A stretch of 64,000 bases of DNA from the NCBI GenBank assembly GCA_030832085.1, contig JAURJU010000067.1, forward strand, positions 1 to 64,000, read 5' to 3'. A program made the position numbers and the translations under genes. This document shows positions 43,580-53,984 of the stretch, piece by piece. Source of the stretch: Chitinophagales bacterium (GTDB lineage: Bacteria; Bacteroidota; Bacteroidia; Chitinophagales; Chitinophagaceae). A model generated the notes under the pieces. It made no database searches. It was not told where the DNA came from and worked only from the letters and a program-made list of their open reading frames with translations. Each line of letters starts with the position of its first letter. Position 1 is the stretch's first letter.

Positions 43580-44350
43580 TTATTTGCTTTTCAGCATTGT
43601 GCGGTTAAAAATCTCTGTCAGTTTCAGTTTTGTGTGCATGGCAAATTCACTTTTCATCATCCAATCATAATAGGATGGTTCACTCTTCAAAACATCTTCG
43701 ACTGGCCTTCCCTTGTGCTTGCCGAAGTTAAAGGTTTCCTTTCCGTTTTCCATCACCATTCTTCGTGCAAAATCAACAATTTGGTCTTCTCCCACTACTT
43801 TCATAACAGTATCTATGGAATTACCCAATTGGGGATAGCGTTCAATTTGAGCCAAAAAAACATCCCAGGTAGCGTTGATGTCAGTCTCGGCGGAATGGGC
43901 ATTCTCAAGTTCTTTTTCGCAATAAAACCGATACGCTGCAGAGAGGTTTCGGGGTTCCATCTGGTGATAAATCTTTTGGACATCCAACAATTTCCTCCCC
44001 TGTATATCAAATTGAAGGCCCGCTCGAAGGAATTCCTCCACCAACAAAGGCCAATCAAATTTATTTGAATTGTATCCACCCAAATCAGCACCCTCGAGGT
44101 ATTGCCTTATTTCATTGGCCATTTGCTTGAAGGTCGGGGCATCCTTGACCATTTCATCGGTAATGCCATGAATGGCAGATACCTCAGCAGGAATGGATTT
44201 TTCAGGATTCACCAATTTTCTTTTCATTTGCCTGCTACCATCAGGTGATATCTTCAACATGGCAATCTCTACAATCCTGTCTTGGGTGAGGCTCAATCCT
44301 GTTGTTTCAAGGTCAAGGAATACAATTGATCGCTGCAGTTGAATGTTCAT
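43580..44350 (-). CDS. DnaQ-like 3'-5' exonuclease with C-terminal DUF3820-like domain
   Basis: A 256-residue DEDDh exonuclease. The N-terminal domain has FLDLETTGL (Exo I, about 11-19), a middle NSNKFDWPLLVEEF (Exo II) and HSAETDINATWDVF (Exo III, with the His and final Asp). The last ~60 residues (FNFGKHKGRPVEDVL) match the DUF3820-type module often fused to such exonucleases in Bacteroidota. It may proofread or process DNA ends. It is separate from the polymerase III alpha subunit. I chose the ATG at 44350 over a GTG at 44368. A perfect -7 element (TAATTTTG, minus strand, 44522-44529) lies about 170 bases upstream and could serve it. Confidence 0.88.
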   Translation of the reverse strand: MNIQLQRSIVFLDLETTGLSLTQDRIVEIAMLKISPDGSRQMKRKLVNPEKSIPAEVSAIHGITDEMVKDAPTFKQMANEIRQYLEGADLGGYNSNKFDWPLLVEEFLRAGLQFDIQGRKLLDVQKIYHQMEPRNLSAAYRFYCEKELENAHSAETDINATWDVFLAQIERYPQLGNSIDTVMKVVGEDQIVDFARRMVMENGKETFNFGKHKGRPVEDVLKSEPSYYDWMMKSEFAMHTKLKLTEIFNRTMLKSK

Positions 44351-44507
44351 ATGATGAATTATCGCCACAAGATAAGCTGAAAAAGCATGGGCCAGGCAGT
44401 ATTTTATGATGAATTTGGGTGAAAAACAACTGTGATGAATGCGTTAAAATACCCCACCAGCAGAAAAAAACAATACAAAAGATACCGAAAGGGTGAAAAT
44501 AGAGTTC

Positions 44508-44515
44508 TATATTTG
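44508..44515 (+). promoter_or_regulatory. Bacteroidota -7 promoter element for the small lipoprotein
   Basis: TATATTTG, a perfect TAnnTTTG match, 19 bases before the ATG at 44535. It supports the reality of the short gene downstream. Confidence 0.55.
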
Positions 44516-44534
44516 TAAAATCAAAATTAAACAA

Positions 44535-44660
44535 ATGAGAAAGCCCATTGTTTTATTGCTCATTCTTGTAGCCATAATTTTTTTTAGTTCTTGCACCGCT
44601 TACCGTGGTTCTGCAGGCGGAGGTTGCCAGATGAACAGGAACCTTGTTGGTTATAGATAG
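44535..44660 (+). CDS. 41-residue small lipoprotein, unknown function
   Basis: A very short gene, below usual ORF cut-offs. The product begins MRKPIVLLLILVAIIFFSSC, a lipoprotein signal peptide with the lipobox FSSC and lipidation at Cys20. The mature peptide is only 22 residues, rich in Gly, Asn and Cys: a second cysteine at 31 in GGGCQMNRN and a C-terminal LVGYR. A perfect -7 element at 44508-44515 and a strong terminator at 44682-44708 make it a free-standing gene. I recall short Bacteroidota lipoproteins ending in a similar Cys-x(n)-Asn...GY motif, but know no function. Confidence 0.75.
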   Translation: MRKPIVLLLILVAIIFFSSCTAYRGSAGGGCQMNRNLVGYR

Positions 44661-44681
44661 TTGTCACCATCGACACCATGC

Positions 44682-44708
44682 AAAAAGAGGCCAATGGCCT
44701 CTTTTTTT
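44682..44708. terminator. Bidirectional intrinsic terminator
   Basis: AAAAAGAGGCC and GGCCTCTTTTT form an 11-bp stem with a 3-base loop, plus T runs on both strands. It lies between the converging lipoprotein and metY genes. Confidence 0.85.
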
Positions 44709-44737
44709 AATTGCAGCATTGGATCAAAAGAATATGA

Positions 44738-46051
<1,314 letters not shown>

Positions 46052-46071
46052 TTAAATATTTTATTAGTCTA

Positions 46072-46079
46072 CAAATATA
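46072..46079 (-). promoter_or_regulatory. Bacteroidota -7 promoter element for metY
   Basis: Minus-strand TATATTTG, a perfect TAnnTTTG match, in a very AT-rich 130-base gap between the sulfatase and metY genes. No clear -33 TTG is present. Confidence 0.45.
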
Positions 46080-46178
46080 GTAGAGTTATTTAATATTTAA
46101 AAATTTATTTTTTCGAACAGAAAAATAATGAAGCTTGGAATGTCTTATAAAATGACCCTTTGGGTTTTTGATGAGTAT

Positions 46179-47702
46179 TTATTTGATTTGCACGGCAATT
46201 GTTTTTGACTGTGCATTCCTGATTTGGTTCAACATGTTGGTCAATTCCAATGCTTTTTCTGGAAACTTCGCGTAAAGATTGTTGTCTTCATGTGGGTCTT
46301 TGGCAAGGTTATACAACTGACCCAATGGCTCTCCAGGTTTAGCCTTGAACTGCTTTGGAACAGTAAAACCTCCAGATCCCAGCCCTTCAATCAGTTTCCA
46401 ATTCCCTTTCCGAATGGCAAAATAACCAATTGATGAACTGTGCACTACCGCAGGCTGGTCCTCGACAATCGCTGATTTTCCTTTCAATACAGAAAGAATG
46501 CTATAGCTGTCTTCTGTACGGTATTTCTCTTCCGCAATGCCTAAAATCTCAGCAACAGTTGCCATCAGGTTTGCCAAAGTGGTCGTTGCGGGAGTTGTAC
46601 TTCCTGCTTTGATTGTTCCGGGCCAGCGTACAATAAAAGGCACACGGTGTCCTCCTTCGAAGGCATCTCCTTTCATACCCCGCCATGGCCCTGCAGACTT
46701 GTGCTGAAATTTGCTGACATAATCATCCCTCCAATAAGGGCCATTGTCACTGGTAAAAACAACCATGGTGCTGTTTGACAATCCCATGCTGTCAAGGGTT
46801 CGCATGATCTCACCCACTGAGGCGTCTACTTGTTGAACATAGTCACCATATTCTCCTGCACCTGATGTACCGACAAAACCAGTGATCGGCATCCAGGGAG
46901 TATGGGGAGCAGGCATGGGAAGATATAGAAAGAAAGGTTTTTGGTTGGTTTGAAGTTGGATAAACTGGTTTGCTTTTCTCGTAAACCCCGGCAATACATC
47001 AAAAAAATCAAAGGAAGGAGACATCAGGCCAGGTCTCCAGAAAGCCCCAGCATAACCCGTATCCGGCTTTTTTCCGGGTGTAAACGAAGTCAAGGGTTCA
47101 ACCAATTTTCCATTTTCAACATAGCAATACGGTTGCATGTCCAGGGAAGCTGGCAAGACATATGAATAGTCGAAGCCATTGGTCTTTGGGCTTACTGTCA
47201 TTGGTGCAGCCAAATCAACATGGTCAGGATTCATCTCTGCGTCGATGCCATACCGCTTGTTGCCCAAAAGATGGGCATATTCTCGTTTGGGTACCCACCC
47301 CAATCCCAAATGCCACTTTCCAACAACAGCAGTGTTGTAACCGTTTTCTTTCAACAGGGAAGCCACGGTTGCACGATCATTTTCCATGAGGGGTCTACTG
47401 AAACCATTCAATACGCCAACAGGTCGTTGGCTCCGCCAGGGATAGCGACCTGTCATGATTGAATAGCGTGTGGGAGTGCATACACCAGATGGTGAATGGG
47501 CGTCAGTGAAACGCATCCCCTGCTTGGCCAGCTTGTCTATATTGGGCGTGTTGATCTTTCCTTGCTTGTTGTAGACCTTTACATCTCCATATCCCAAATC
47601 ATCGGTAAGGATATAAATGATATTGGGCCTCTTTATTTGAGCCAAGGGTTGATGCTGAACGATGAAAAGTACCATCAAGGTCAGTAAAAATGATTTATGC
47701 AT
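46179..47702 (-). CDS. Secreted S1-family sulfatase
   Basis: Removes sulfate esters, here probably from a polysaccharide in the periplasm or at the cell surface. The 507-residue protein has a signal peptide (1-~21) and the S1 sulfatase start IIYILTDDLGYGD, whose aspartates bind calcium. The modification site is Cys75 in CTPTR, which must be turned into formylglycine. GKWHLGLGWVPKREY and FTSDNGPYWRDD supply other active-site residues. It is the last gene of the polysaccharide cluster and starts 18 bases after the cytochrome gene. The maturation enzyme is not in this window. Confidence 0.93.
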   Translation of the reverse strand: MHKSFLLTLMVLFIVQHQPLAQIKRPNIIYILTDDLGYGDVKVYNKQGKINTPNIDKLAKQGMRFTDAHSPSGVCTPTRYSIMTGRYPWRSQRPVGVLNGFSRPLMENDRATVASLLKENGYNTAVVGKWHLGLGWVPKREYAHLLGNKRYGIDAEMNPDHVDLAAPMTVSPKTNGFDYSYVLPASLDMQPYCYVENGKLVEPLTSFTPGKKPDTGYAGAFWRPGLMSPSFDFFDVLPGFTRKANQFIQLQTNQKPFFLYLPMPAPHTPWMPITGFVGTSGAGEYGDYVQQVDASVGEIMRTLDSMGLSNSTMVVFTSDNGPYWRDDYVSKFQHKSAGPWRGMKGDAFEGGHRVPFIVRWPGTIKAGSTTPATTTLANLMATVAEILGIAEEKYRTEDSYSILSVLKGKSAIVEDQPAVVHSSSIGYFAIRKGNWKLIEGLGSGGFTVPKQFKAKPGEPLGQLYNLAKDPHEDNNLYAKFPEKALELTNMLNQIRNAQSKTIAVQIK

Positions 47703-47720
47703 GTATCTTGTTTTAATGCG

Positions 47721-48770
47721 TTATGGTTTCATTGACTTTATCCAGTCACTGATGAGCTTTACGCCCTCCGCATGGATGCGTTTTCTGCTGACCTCTGGCA
47801 TCATCACGCCTGGATCTGTGGACTGCATGCGGAACAACAGAATACTTTCGCTTGGTTTTCCCGGATGAATATCATATCTAAGATTTCCAGATCCCCTGCC
47901 TGCAGCAATGGGGGTTTTATAGAACCCATAAGCAGATTTGTCTGTGGTCTTCCAATCCAGAAAAAGTCCGGAAGTCTGTGCAGGTCCTGTTTTGTTGTGA
48001 CAGTGTGCACAGTTGACATCGAGGTAAGCCTTGGCACGGTCATCAATGTTTTTGGCAGGATCACTGTAATTGACAAACTGCGGAACTACGGACATCTCTT
48101 GTGGAAGGCCTGTCATCATGGCATCCTGCGACCATTTCTTGAGTTGGTTTTGAGTTCCATCGACATATTCATGATCACCATTGAGTTGTCTTGCAGATGG
48201 GCCAATAGGCGTCATGATTCCATTGTTATCATGGCAGCTTTTGCATTGGTTCATGTTGGGTACAGTGTATTCAAAAGAAATCTTTTCACCTTTTTCATTG
48301 AGATAATTCACATTGGTACTTCCACCAGCCACTTCCAACAAGGCATCCGTCTGCTCCTGATTCCAAATGTAAGGAAGTGATCGCCAACCTTTGGGTTCAT
48401 GGATAAGAATACGTGTTTCAATGAGCCTCCTGCCTTTAGATGGATCTTTCTCATCGTTGAAAAAATAAAAGGTTTTGGCAATGGTAGTACCCACAGGAAA
48501 TTGAAAAACCGAATCCGGATTGTATTCCACATGTCCGCCACTGGGCAATTGCACGAAACGCAACTTGTGCGCATAGTCCGAAAACAAGGGTGAATTGAGT
48601 GAATAGGGCATCACGTTTTTCACGGGTTGCTGATCACTGATTTTCCCTTCAAAAATCCCGTATTCAGATAAGCGTTGTTTATAGGCATATTGTTCCACGC
48701 CCTTGAAAGACATGGAAAAAATGGTGATCGTCAACGCCAGAACAGCAATGGCTAGGTATCCCTTTTTCAT
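47721..48770 (-). CDS. Diheme c-type cytochrome, SO2930-like
   Basis: A 349-residue exported protein with a signal anchor (1-~20) and two heme c sites, CKSCH (176-180) and CAHCH (254-258). Composition and layout match the SO2930-like diheme family (TIGR03806 as I recall). That family is known to be encoded next to a parallel beta-helix protein, exactly as here. It should sit in the periplasm or be membrane-tethered and carry electrons. Its redox partner and purpose are unknown. It starts 9 bases after the beta-helix gene stop and is followed by the sulfatase, all within a polysaccharide-degradation cluster. Confidence 0.88.
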   Translation of the reverse strand: MKKGYLAIAVLALTITIFSMSFKGVEQYAYKQRLSEYGIFEGKISDQQPVKNVMPYSLNSPLFSDYAHKLRFVQLPSGGHVEYNPDSVFQFPVGTTIAKTFYFFNDEKDPSKGRRLIETRILIHEPKGWRSLPYIWNQEQTDALLEVAGGSTNVNYLNEKGEKISFEYTVPNMNQCKSCHDNNGIMTPIGPSARQLNGDHEYVDGTQNQLKKWSQDAMMTGLPQEMSVVPQFVNYSDPAKNIDDRAKAYLDVNCAHCHNKTGPAQTSGLFLDWKTTDKSAYGFYKTPIAAGRGSGNLRYDIHPGKPSESILLFRMQSTDPGVMMPEVSRKRIHAEGVKLISDWIKSMKP

Positions 48771-48779
48771 CCTAATTTC

Positions 48780-49988
48780 TTAGTGGTTATTGGCTATGTT
48801 GATCGCAGCCAGGGTACAATTGTGTTTCGTAACATCCCTAGAAATGCTTTTGAAATCATTTTCCGCGTCAATGTTCGCAAAACTTTGGTTTTTGTTGTTT
48901 TGGATGCAGATCATGAATTCTGGTTTGACGTTACCAACTGCATCGCGGTAAGCCGGATTGATGATGCCATCATATACAATATGGGGAACATTGCGACCAA
49001 ATTTCAATTTGAAATGATAAATCTGAGCAAAACGTCCTTCAAACGGCACTTTTCGATGTTTTCTCTCAAAGGTATTGTCATGCACAGATATTGCACTGGG
49101 GTATGGATTATATTCTTTGTCCTTGAATTTGTTTTCTGTGATATAATAACTGATGATACCAACCCCCATCGTACTGTTATTGATGATATCATTGTTGAAC
49201 ACCTCGACGTGATTGGAAGCCAGCAACATGAGTCCTGTTCCTTTTGGCACCTTTGCGACAATGTTTCCTTTGGGTGCAAAATTGGAAAGGTTGTTTTCCC
49301 TAATGATGTTGTTGTGCACTGACACATAGCCACCCTGTTTCTGGATCAATCCAGGAAGATCAAATACAAGGATACCACCAGTATTGCCTGTGGCCAGGTT
49401 GTTGTATACCTCGGCATAAAGAGAGTTTTCTATCTCTATTCCGGCCACATTGTTATATGCCGTGCAGTTTTTAACCACAATGTATTTGGATTGACCCACG
49501 TAAATGCCTGCATCTGAAGCACCTATTGCAATACAACTGTCAATCACTACATTTTCGCATTGTACGGGATAAAGTGCATATCCCCCATTTTTCTCATCCG
49601 GCTTGCCGGTCCATTCTGCCTTGACACGCCTGAAAGTGATGCCTTTGACGTGCATGGTCTTGATCAGATCACCCTTGGAATCCTGAACAGTCATGTCTTC
49701 CAATACAATGTTTTCGCAGTTGCTTACCCTTAAGCCCTCTGCTCCTGAGGTTTGATTCTTGAAACTAAGAATGGTCTTGTCAATGCCCTTTCCCCGGACA
49801 ACAATATTTTTCTTGCCATCCAAAGAAAGGCTTTTGGTAATGCTGAAAACACCTCCATCAAGGTTTACTATATCCCCATCCTCAGAAAGAATCAGATCCG
49901 TCTGGATTTTCTTTTCGATATCCGCCTGCGCGTTCAAATCAATTGTAATGCCGAGCACCATTGAAATCAACCATAATATCTTCTTCAT
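48780..49988 (-). CDS. Secreted parallel beta-helix protein (cytochrome partner family)
   Basis: A 402-residue exported protein with a signal peptide ending near LNAQ (about 20). Its body is a right-handed parallel beta-helix made of ~22-residue coils (for example VVIDSCIAIGASDAGIYVG, IVVKNCTAYNNVAGIEIEN), as in pectate lyase-like and carbohydrate-binding or -cleaving proteins. The family resembles TIGR03805, typically paired with an SO2930-like cytochrome. Lyase activity is not proven. It starts 6 bases before the GH92 stop end (7-base-scale spacing) and is followed after 9 bases by the cytochrome gene. Confidence 0.85.
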   Translation of the reverse strand: MKKILWLISMVLGITIDLNAQADIEKKIQTDLILSEDGDIVNLDGGVFSITKSLSLDGKKNIVVRGKGIDKTILSFKNQTSGAEGLRVSNCENIVLEDMTVQDSKGDLIKTMHVKGITFRRVKAEWTGKPDEKNGGYALYPVQCENVVIDSCIAIGASDAGIYVGQSKYIVVKNCTAYNNVAGIEIENSLYAEVYNNLATGNTGGILVFDLPGLIQKQGGYVSVHNNIIRENNLSNFAPKGNIVAKVPKGTGLMLLASNHVEVFNNDIINNSTMGVGIISYYITENKFKDKEYNPYPSAISVHDNTFERKHRKVPFEGRFAQIYHFKLKFGRNVPHIVYDGIINPAYRDAVGNVKPEFMICIQNNKNQSFANIDAENDFKSISRDVTKHNCTLAAINIANNH

Positions 49989-49994
49989 GTATTT

Positions 49995-52277
49995 CTAATT
50001 GAGTGATGGTTTTGAAATGGAATATGGAAATGAGGCAGGTGCTGTTCCTCGTTTTTTGTTGGGAGCAGAAACCATGTTAAACTTAAGCTGTCCACCCTTC
50101 ATAATGTCAAAATGATGAATATAATTTTTATCATGCTGTTTTCCATTCAACAAAGCTGATCCAATATAAATGTTGCCTGCATTGTTTTGTGGAGATTCAA
50201 TGATGAATTGCTTACCCTTCCCAAGATCAATGGTAACCTTTTTGAACAAGGGTGATCCGAATACATATTCATTCGAACCAGGGCAAACGGGATAGAATCC
50301 CATGGCACTGAACACATACCAGGCACTGGTTTGGCCATTGTCCTCGTCTCCACAAAAACCATCTGGCGTAGGTTTATAGAGTTTGTTCATTGCATCTCGG
50401 ACATGGAACTGGCTTTTCCATGGTGCACCACAATAGTTGTAGATGTACAACATGTGCTGAATGGGCTGGTTTCCATGGGCATACTGGCCCATGTTCATCA
50501 CCTGCATTTCCACCATTTCATGGATCGTTTTTTTGTAATATGCTGTGTCAAAAATGGGAGGAAGGATGAATACGCTGTCGAGCATGTTCTCAAGTGTTTT
50601 TCTTCCACCCATCAAGTTGGCCAATCCATTGAAATCATGAAATACACTCCAACTGTAATGCCAGCTGTTTCCTTCTACAAATTCAAATCCCCAACGGAAG
50701 GGATTGAAGCCGGTTTCAAAACTGCCATCGGCCTTTTTGCCACGCATCAGGTTGTGTGCAGGATCAAATATATTGGTATAATTCAGTGCCCGTTTTTGGA
50801 AAAGGTCAATCTCAGCCTGAGGTCTTTTGAGGGATTTTGCCACCTGACCAATGCAAAAATCTGCATAGGCATATTCAAGTGTTTTTGCAGCACTGCCACC
50901 AAATTGGTCAACAGGAACATAGCCTAACTTATTGTAAGCTTCTGCACCATTTCTTCCTATCGTTGGGATGGAACCCTCACTGTTGCTGCCTTTCAGCATT
51001 GCCTCATAGAGCAAATTGATGTCAAATCCTCGAATGCCTTTCATGTAGGCATCAGCAATAACAGATGACGAGTTGTTGCCAATCATGCTTTTCTTGTGGC
51101 CAGGGCTTGCCCATTCGGGAAGCCACCCACTCTCTTTGTAGGTATTGGCCAATCCCTCCATGATATGGCTGTCGACATCTGGAAAAACCAACGCTAAAAA
51201 GGGAAACAGCGATCGGAACGTATCCCAAAAACCAGTGTCGGTGAACATGTATCCCTTTTCAATGTTTCCGTTATAGGGACTGTAATGAACGATTTCGTTG
51301 TTGGAATTGTATTCATAAAACTTTCTTGGAAAGAGCAACATCCTGTACAAACAGGAATAGAATGTTTTCAACTGCTCTTCCGTTCCACCCTCGGCCTTTA
51401 CCTTTGATAGTTCCCTGTTCCATGATTGCTTTGCTTCTTTAACCACCTGATCAAAATGTTTGGATCCGATTTCCCGGCTCAAGTTAAACTCGGCCTGTTC
51501 CAGGGAAATGAATGAGGATGACACTTTCAGGTGCACCTTTTCACCGCGTCGGGTAGCAAAAGCAATGACCGCTTGGGCATGGTTGCCTGCAAATTCCTTT
51601 TCTCTTGAAGGAACCAATTGATCATCTACTGTGTAAAAAAGCTCAAAAGGCTTGTCGCACTGGATTACAAAATAATTTTTGAAATTGGCCGGAACACCAC
51701 CCCTGTTGCGGGTTGTATATCCCACAATCTTGTTTTGCTCAGGAATGATTTTGATGTAAGATCCTCTGTCAAATGCATCCACCAAAATAAAGGAACTATC
51801 TGTTTTTGGAAAGGTGAACCTGAACATAGAGGCCCTTTCAGTAGGTGCAATCTCTGTTTGAAGGTTGTCATCGGCCAGAAAAACGCTGTAGTAATAGGGC
51901 TTTGCCAATTCGGCTTTGTGTGAAAAAAAACTACCCCTTTGCTCTTCGTTCAACCTTGCTTTTCCTGTCATAGGCATGATGGAGAACTGTCCATAATCTC
52001 CAATCCAGGGAGATGGCTGATGGGTTTGCTTGAAACCCCGAATCCTGTCTGAAGCATACTGGTACTGCCATCCATTGCCATTGGGGCCTGTCTGTGGCGA
52101 CCAGAAATTCATGCCCCAGGGCACTGCAATGGCCGGATAAGTATTGCCATTGGAGAAGCTTTGCTTGGAATCTGTTCCCATCATGATATTGACGTACTCT
52201 TCAGGCTCAAAGCGTTGCTGCGCATTTGTACTGATGGTCAGAAATGAAAAAAGAATAAAAATGTTGCGCATGATCAT
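49995..52277 (-). CDS. GH92 family alpha-mannosidase
   Basis: Exo-acting, calcium-dependent alpha-mannosidase that trims alpha-linked mannose from glycans. The 760-residue protein has a signal peptide (1-~19). The GH92 N-terminal beta-domain has the NTYPAIAVPWGMNFW region, and the helical barrel carries GFWDTFRSLFPFLALVFPD and the hallmark GFCGDEDNGQTSAWYVFSAM (about 638-657). Length fits the family. Linkage specificity (1,2/1,3/1,4/1,6) cannot be read. The ATG overlaps the stop of the upstream gene by 4 bases (ATGA); an alternative ATG lies 6 bases further in. Confidence 0.94.
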   Translation of the reverse strand: MIMRNIFILFSFLTISTNAQQRFEPEEYVNIMMGTDSKQSFSNGNTYPAIAVPWGMNFWSPQTGPNGNGWQYQYASDRIRGFKQTHQPSPWIGDYGQFSIMPMTGKARLNEEQRGSFFSHKAELAKPYYYSVFLADDNLQTEIAPTERASMFRFTFPKTDSSFILVDAFDRGSYIKIIPEQNKIVGYTTRNRGGVPANFKNYFVIQCDKPFELFYTVDDQLVPSREKEFAGNHAQAVIAFATRRGEKVHLKVSSSFISLEQAEFNLSREIGSKHFDQVVKEAKQSWNRELSKVKAEGGTEEQLKTFYSCLYRMLLFPRKFYEYNSNNEIVHYSPYNGNIEKGYMFTDTGFWDTFRSLFPFLALVFPDVDSHIMEGLANTYKESGWLPEWASPGHKKSMIGNNSSSVIADAYMKGIRGFDINLLYEAMLKGSNSEGSIPTIGRNGAEAYNKLGYVPVDQFGGSAAKTLEYAYADFCIGQVAKSLKRPQAEIDLFQKRALNYTNIFDPAHNLMRGKKADGSFETGFNPFRWGFEFVEGNSWHYSWSVFHDFNGLANLMGGRKTLENMLDSVFILPPIFDTAYYKKTIHEMVEMQVMNMGQYAHGNQPIQHMLYIYNYCGAPWKSQFHVRDAMNKLYKPTPDGFCGDEDNGQTSAWYVFSAMGFYPVCPGSNEYVFGSPLFKKVTIDLGKGKQFIIESPQNNAGNIYIGSALLNGKQHDKNYIHHFDIMKGGQLKFNMVSAPNKKRGTAPASFPYSISKPSLN

Positions 52278-53983
52278 GATATATGTAGAGTATGTTTGAA
52301 TGGCGTTGATCCTGTGATGTATGCGGATGGAGCATTCATTGTTGGAAGACCGCCGCGAAGATTATAGCGCTTGTGTTCAGCCTTTCCTGGTCCAAATGAA
52401 ATGGATTGATTATCCACTGTATATTTTCCTTCTGCACCTTTCAGCACATAGGTTTGATTGGAAACAACTTCTTCCAAACCGGCAAAAACGCCGCCGGGTC
52501 TGAAGATCAGCTCCAATGATACCGGTACATGATCGGTTCCGGTTATTTCAATGTCAACATCAATGCCATTGTTTGCTTCCGTGATTTTCACTGTGGTGGT
52601 GAGATGTTGAATTTCAGACTGTGTTCTGTTTGCCTTGGGCATTTTCTCCCAGTCCCCATCGCCCAGAATTTTATTGGCTGGATAAGGCTGATAATATACC
52701 CCTTCAAGGGTGTTACGGAGAACCCATGCATTGCCATCCTGGGTAATTTCGGTTGATTGAAACTGTCCCTTCCCAAAAAATGATGATGCCACCCGCATGG
52801 CTTGCAACATCACTTTCTCCTTGTGAAAAGTCAACCAGCCTGCATTGTTGGACAAGATGGTTGCATCCCAGTCATTTCTGCGTATACGTACTACGCCTGA
52901 ATAGGGAAAGGCTTTTGCGTAACTGATGGGCAAAGGCTTGGGTGAAGGCAATTCCTTCCAAAGCATCTCATCCTGCAAAAAAACTGCAAGATTACCATTC
53001 GTTACATTGGGATTCCTTGTTTCAATCATTCTGCAAAGTTTTGCCATTTGACCGTCATTGTCCAATATTGACATGTAGCGACAGGCATAATAATACCCGT
53101 CCATGCTTCCTATGGTTCCCTTGTCCTGACGGTTAGAAGCTTCTGTAACCACTTCACCATTGGGATGAAGATAATAGTACATCATCTGAAGATTTTTCCT
53201 GACCGGATCCAAAAAACCTGGGTTCTTCAAACCTACAGACATAGTAACGAGACAATGATCAACAATGCCAGAATACCCTCCTGTACTTTTTTCTGTATAC
53301 TGTCCATCCGGATCCAGGTCTATTTTTTCTGCCAACCATTGGTTGATGCGATTAAGGTATCGCTGGTCTGGCCATACCTGGTGGAGTTCTGTCAGTGCAG
53401 CACAAACAACCCAACGATGGTTGGGTGTATGGAGGCCGCCAACAACAAGGCATTCGCCAGCATTTTTAAGCAACAGTTCAAAGGATGTACAGGCATTTTC
53501 AGCACCCTTGATGGATGCTGCCTTAAAACGTTTGTAAGCCGGAACCAGGGCCCTCACCATGAATCCGGTGTCTGGTGTTGAATGGAAATTGGTGTCCAAC
53601 AAATCGATGGTACCATCTTCGTGTTGCAAGGAATGCAAGCAAACAAGCACCTCTTCAATTTCCTTGAGAAGTGTTGGATCTTTGAAATACTTTGATTCCT
53701 CACAGGATATGGCAGTGGAGGCATTGATCAGAAAAGCATTGCAACTTCCAGGATTCACCAAATTGGAGCCGTCCCTGTATCCGCCAAAATAAACATCGGT
53801 AGGATCTGTTACTTTATAGGCAGCAAAACCTTTCAGCCCTTCATCATTGTCCCTGATGGACTTGAGCAGCCAAGACGGTTTTTCAAGGATGGTCTGCTGT
53901 GCTTTGTCAAAACCAGTGAAGCCCATAAAAGGTATGGACGCCAGGGCTGTTGATCCGAGTATGACAAAATTTCTTCTTTGCAT
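52274..53983 (-). CDS. Secreted helical-toroid protein, possible polysaccharide lyase, family unknown
   Basis: A 569-residue exported protein I cannot assign to a CAZy family. It begins with a Tat-like signal (MQRRNFVILGSTALASIPFM, twin Arg at 3-4). Residues ~40-340 read as repeated helical pairs of the (alpha/alpha)-toroid kind (HSTPDTGFMVRALVPAYKRF, TGGYSGIVDHCLVTMSVGL). About 370-569 is beta-rich, as in heparinase- or PL-type lyases with a C-terminal beta-sandwich. His and Tyr residues near STPDTGFMV and GGYSGIVDH could be catalytic, but this is inference. The ATG at 53983 is used; the longer frame lies inside the GH105 gene. It is tightly coupled to its neighbours. Confidence 0.82.
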   Translation of the reverse strand: MQRRNFVILGSTALASIPFMGFTGFDKAQQTILEKPSWLLKSIRDNDEGLKGFAAYKVTDPTDVYFGGYRDGSNLVNPGSCNAFLINASTAISCEESKYFKDPTLLKEIEEVLVCLHSLQHEDGTIDLLDTNFHSTPDTGFMVRALVPAYKRFKAASIKGAENACTSFELLLKNAGECLVVGGLHTPNHRWVVCAALTELHQVWPDQRYLNRINQWLAEKIDLDPDGQYTEKSTGGYSGIVDHCLVTMSVGLKNPGFLDPVRKNLQMMYYYLHPNGEVVTEASNRQDKGTIGSMDGYYYACRYMSILDNDGQMAKLCRMIETRNPNVTNGNLAVFLQDEMLWKELPSPKPLPISYAKAFPYSGVVRIRRNDWDATILSNNAGWLTFHKEKVMLQAMRVASSFFGKGQFQSTEITQDGNAWVLRNTLEGVYYQPYPANKILGDGDWEKMPKANRTQSEIQHLTTTVKITEANNGIDVDIEITGTDHVPVSLELIFRPGGVFAGLEEVVSNQTYVLKGAEGKYTVDNQSISFGPGKAEHKRYNLRGGLPTMNAPSAYITGSTPFKHTLHIS

Positions 53984-53984
53984 G

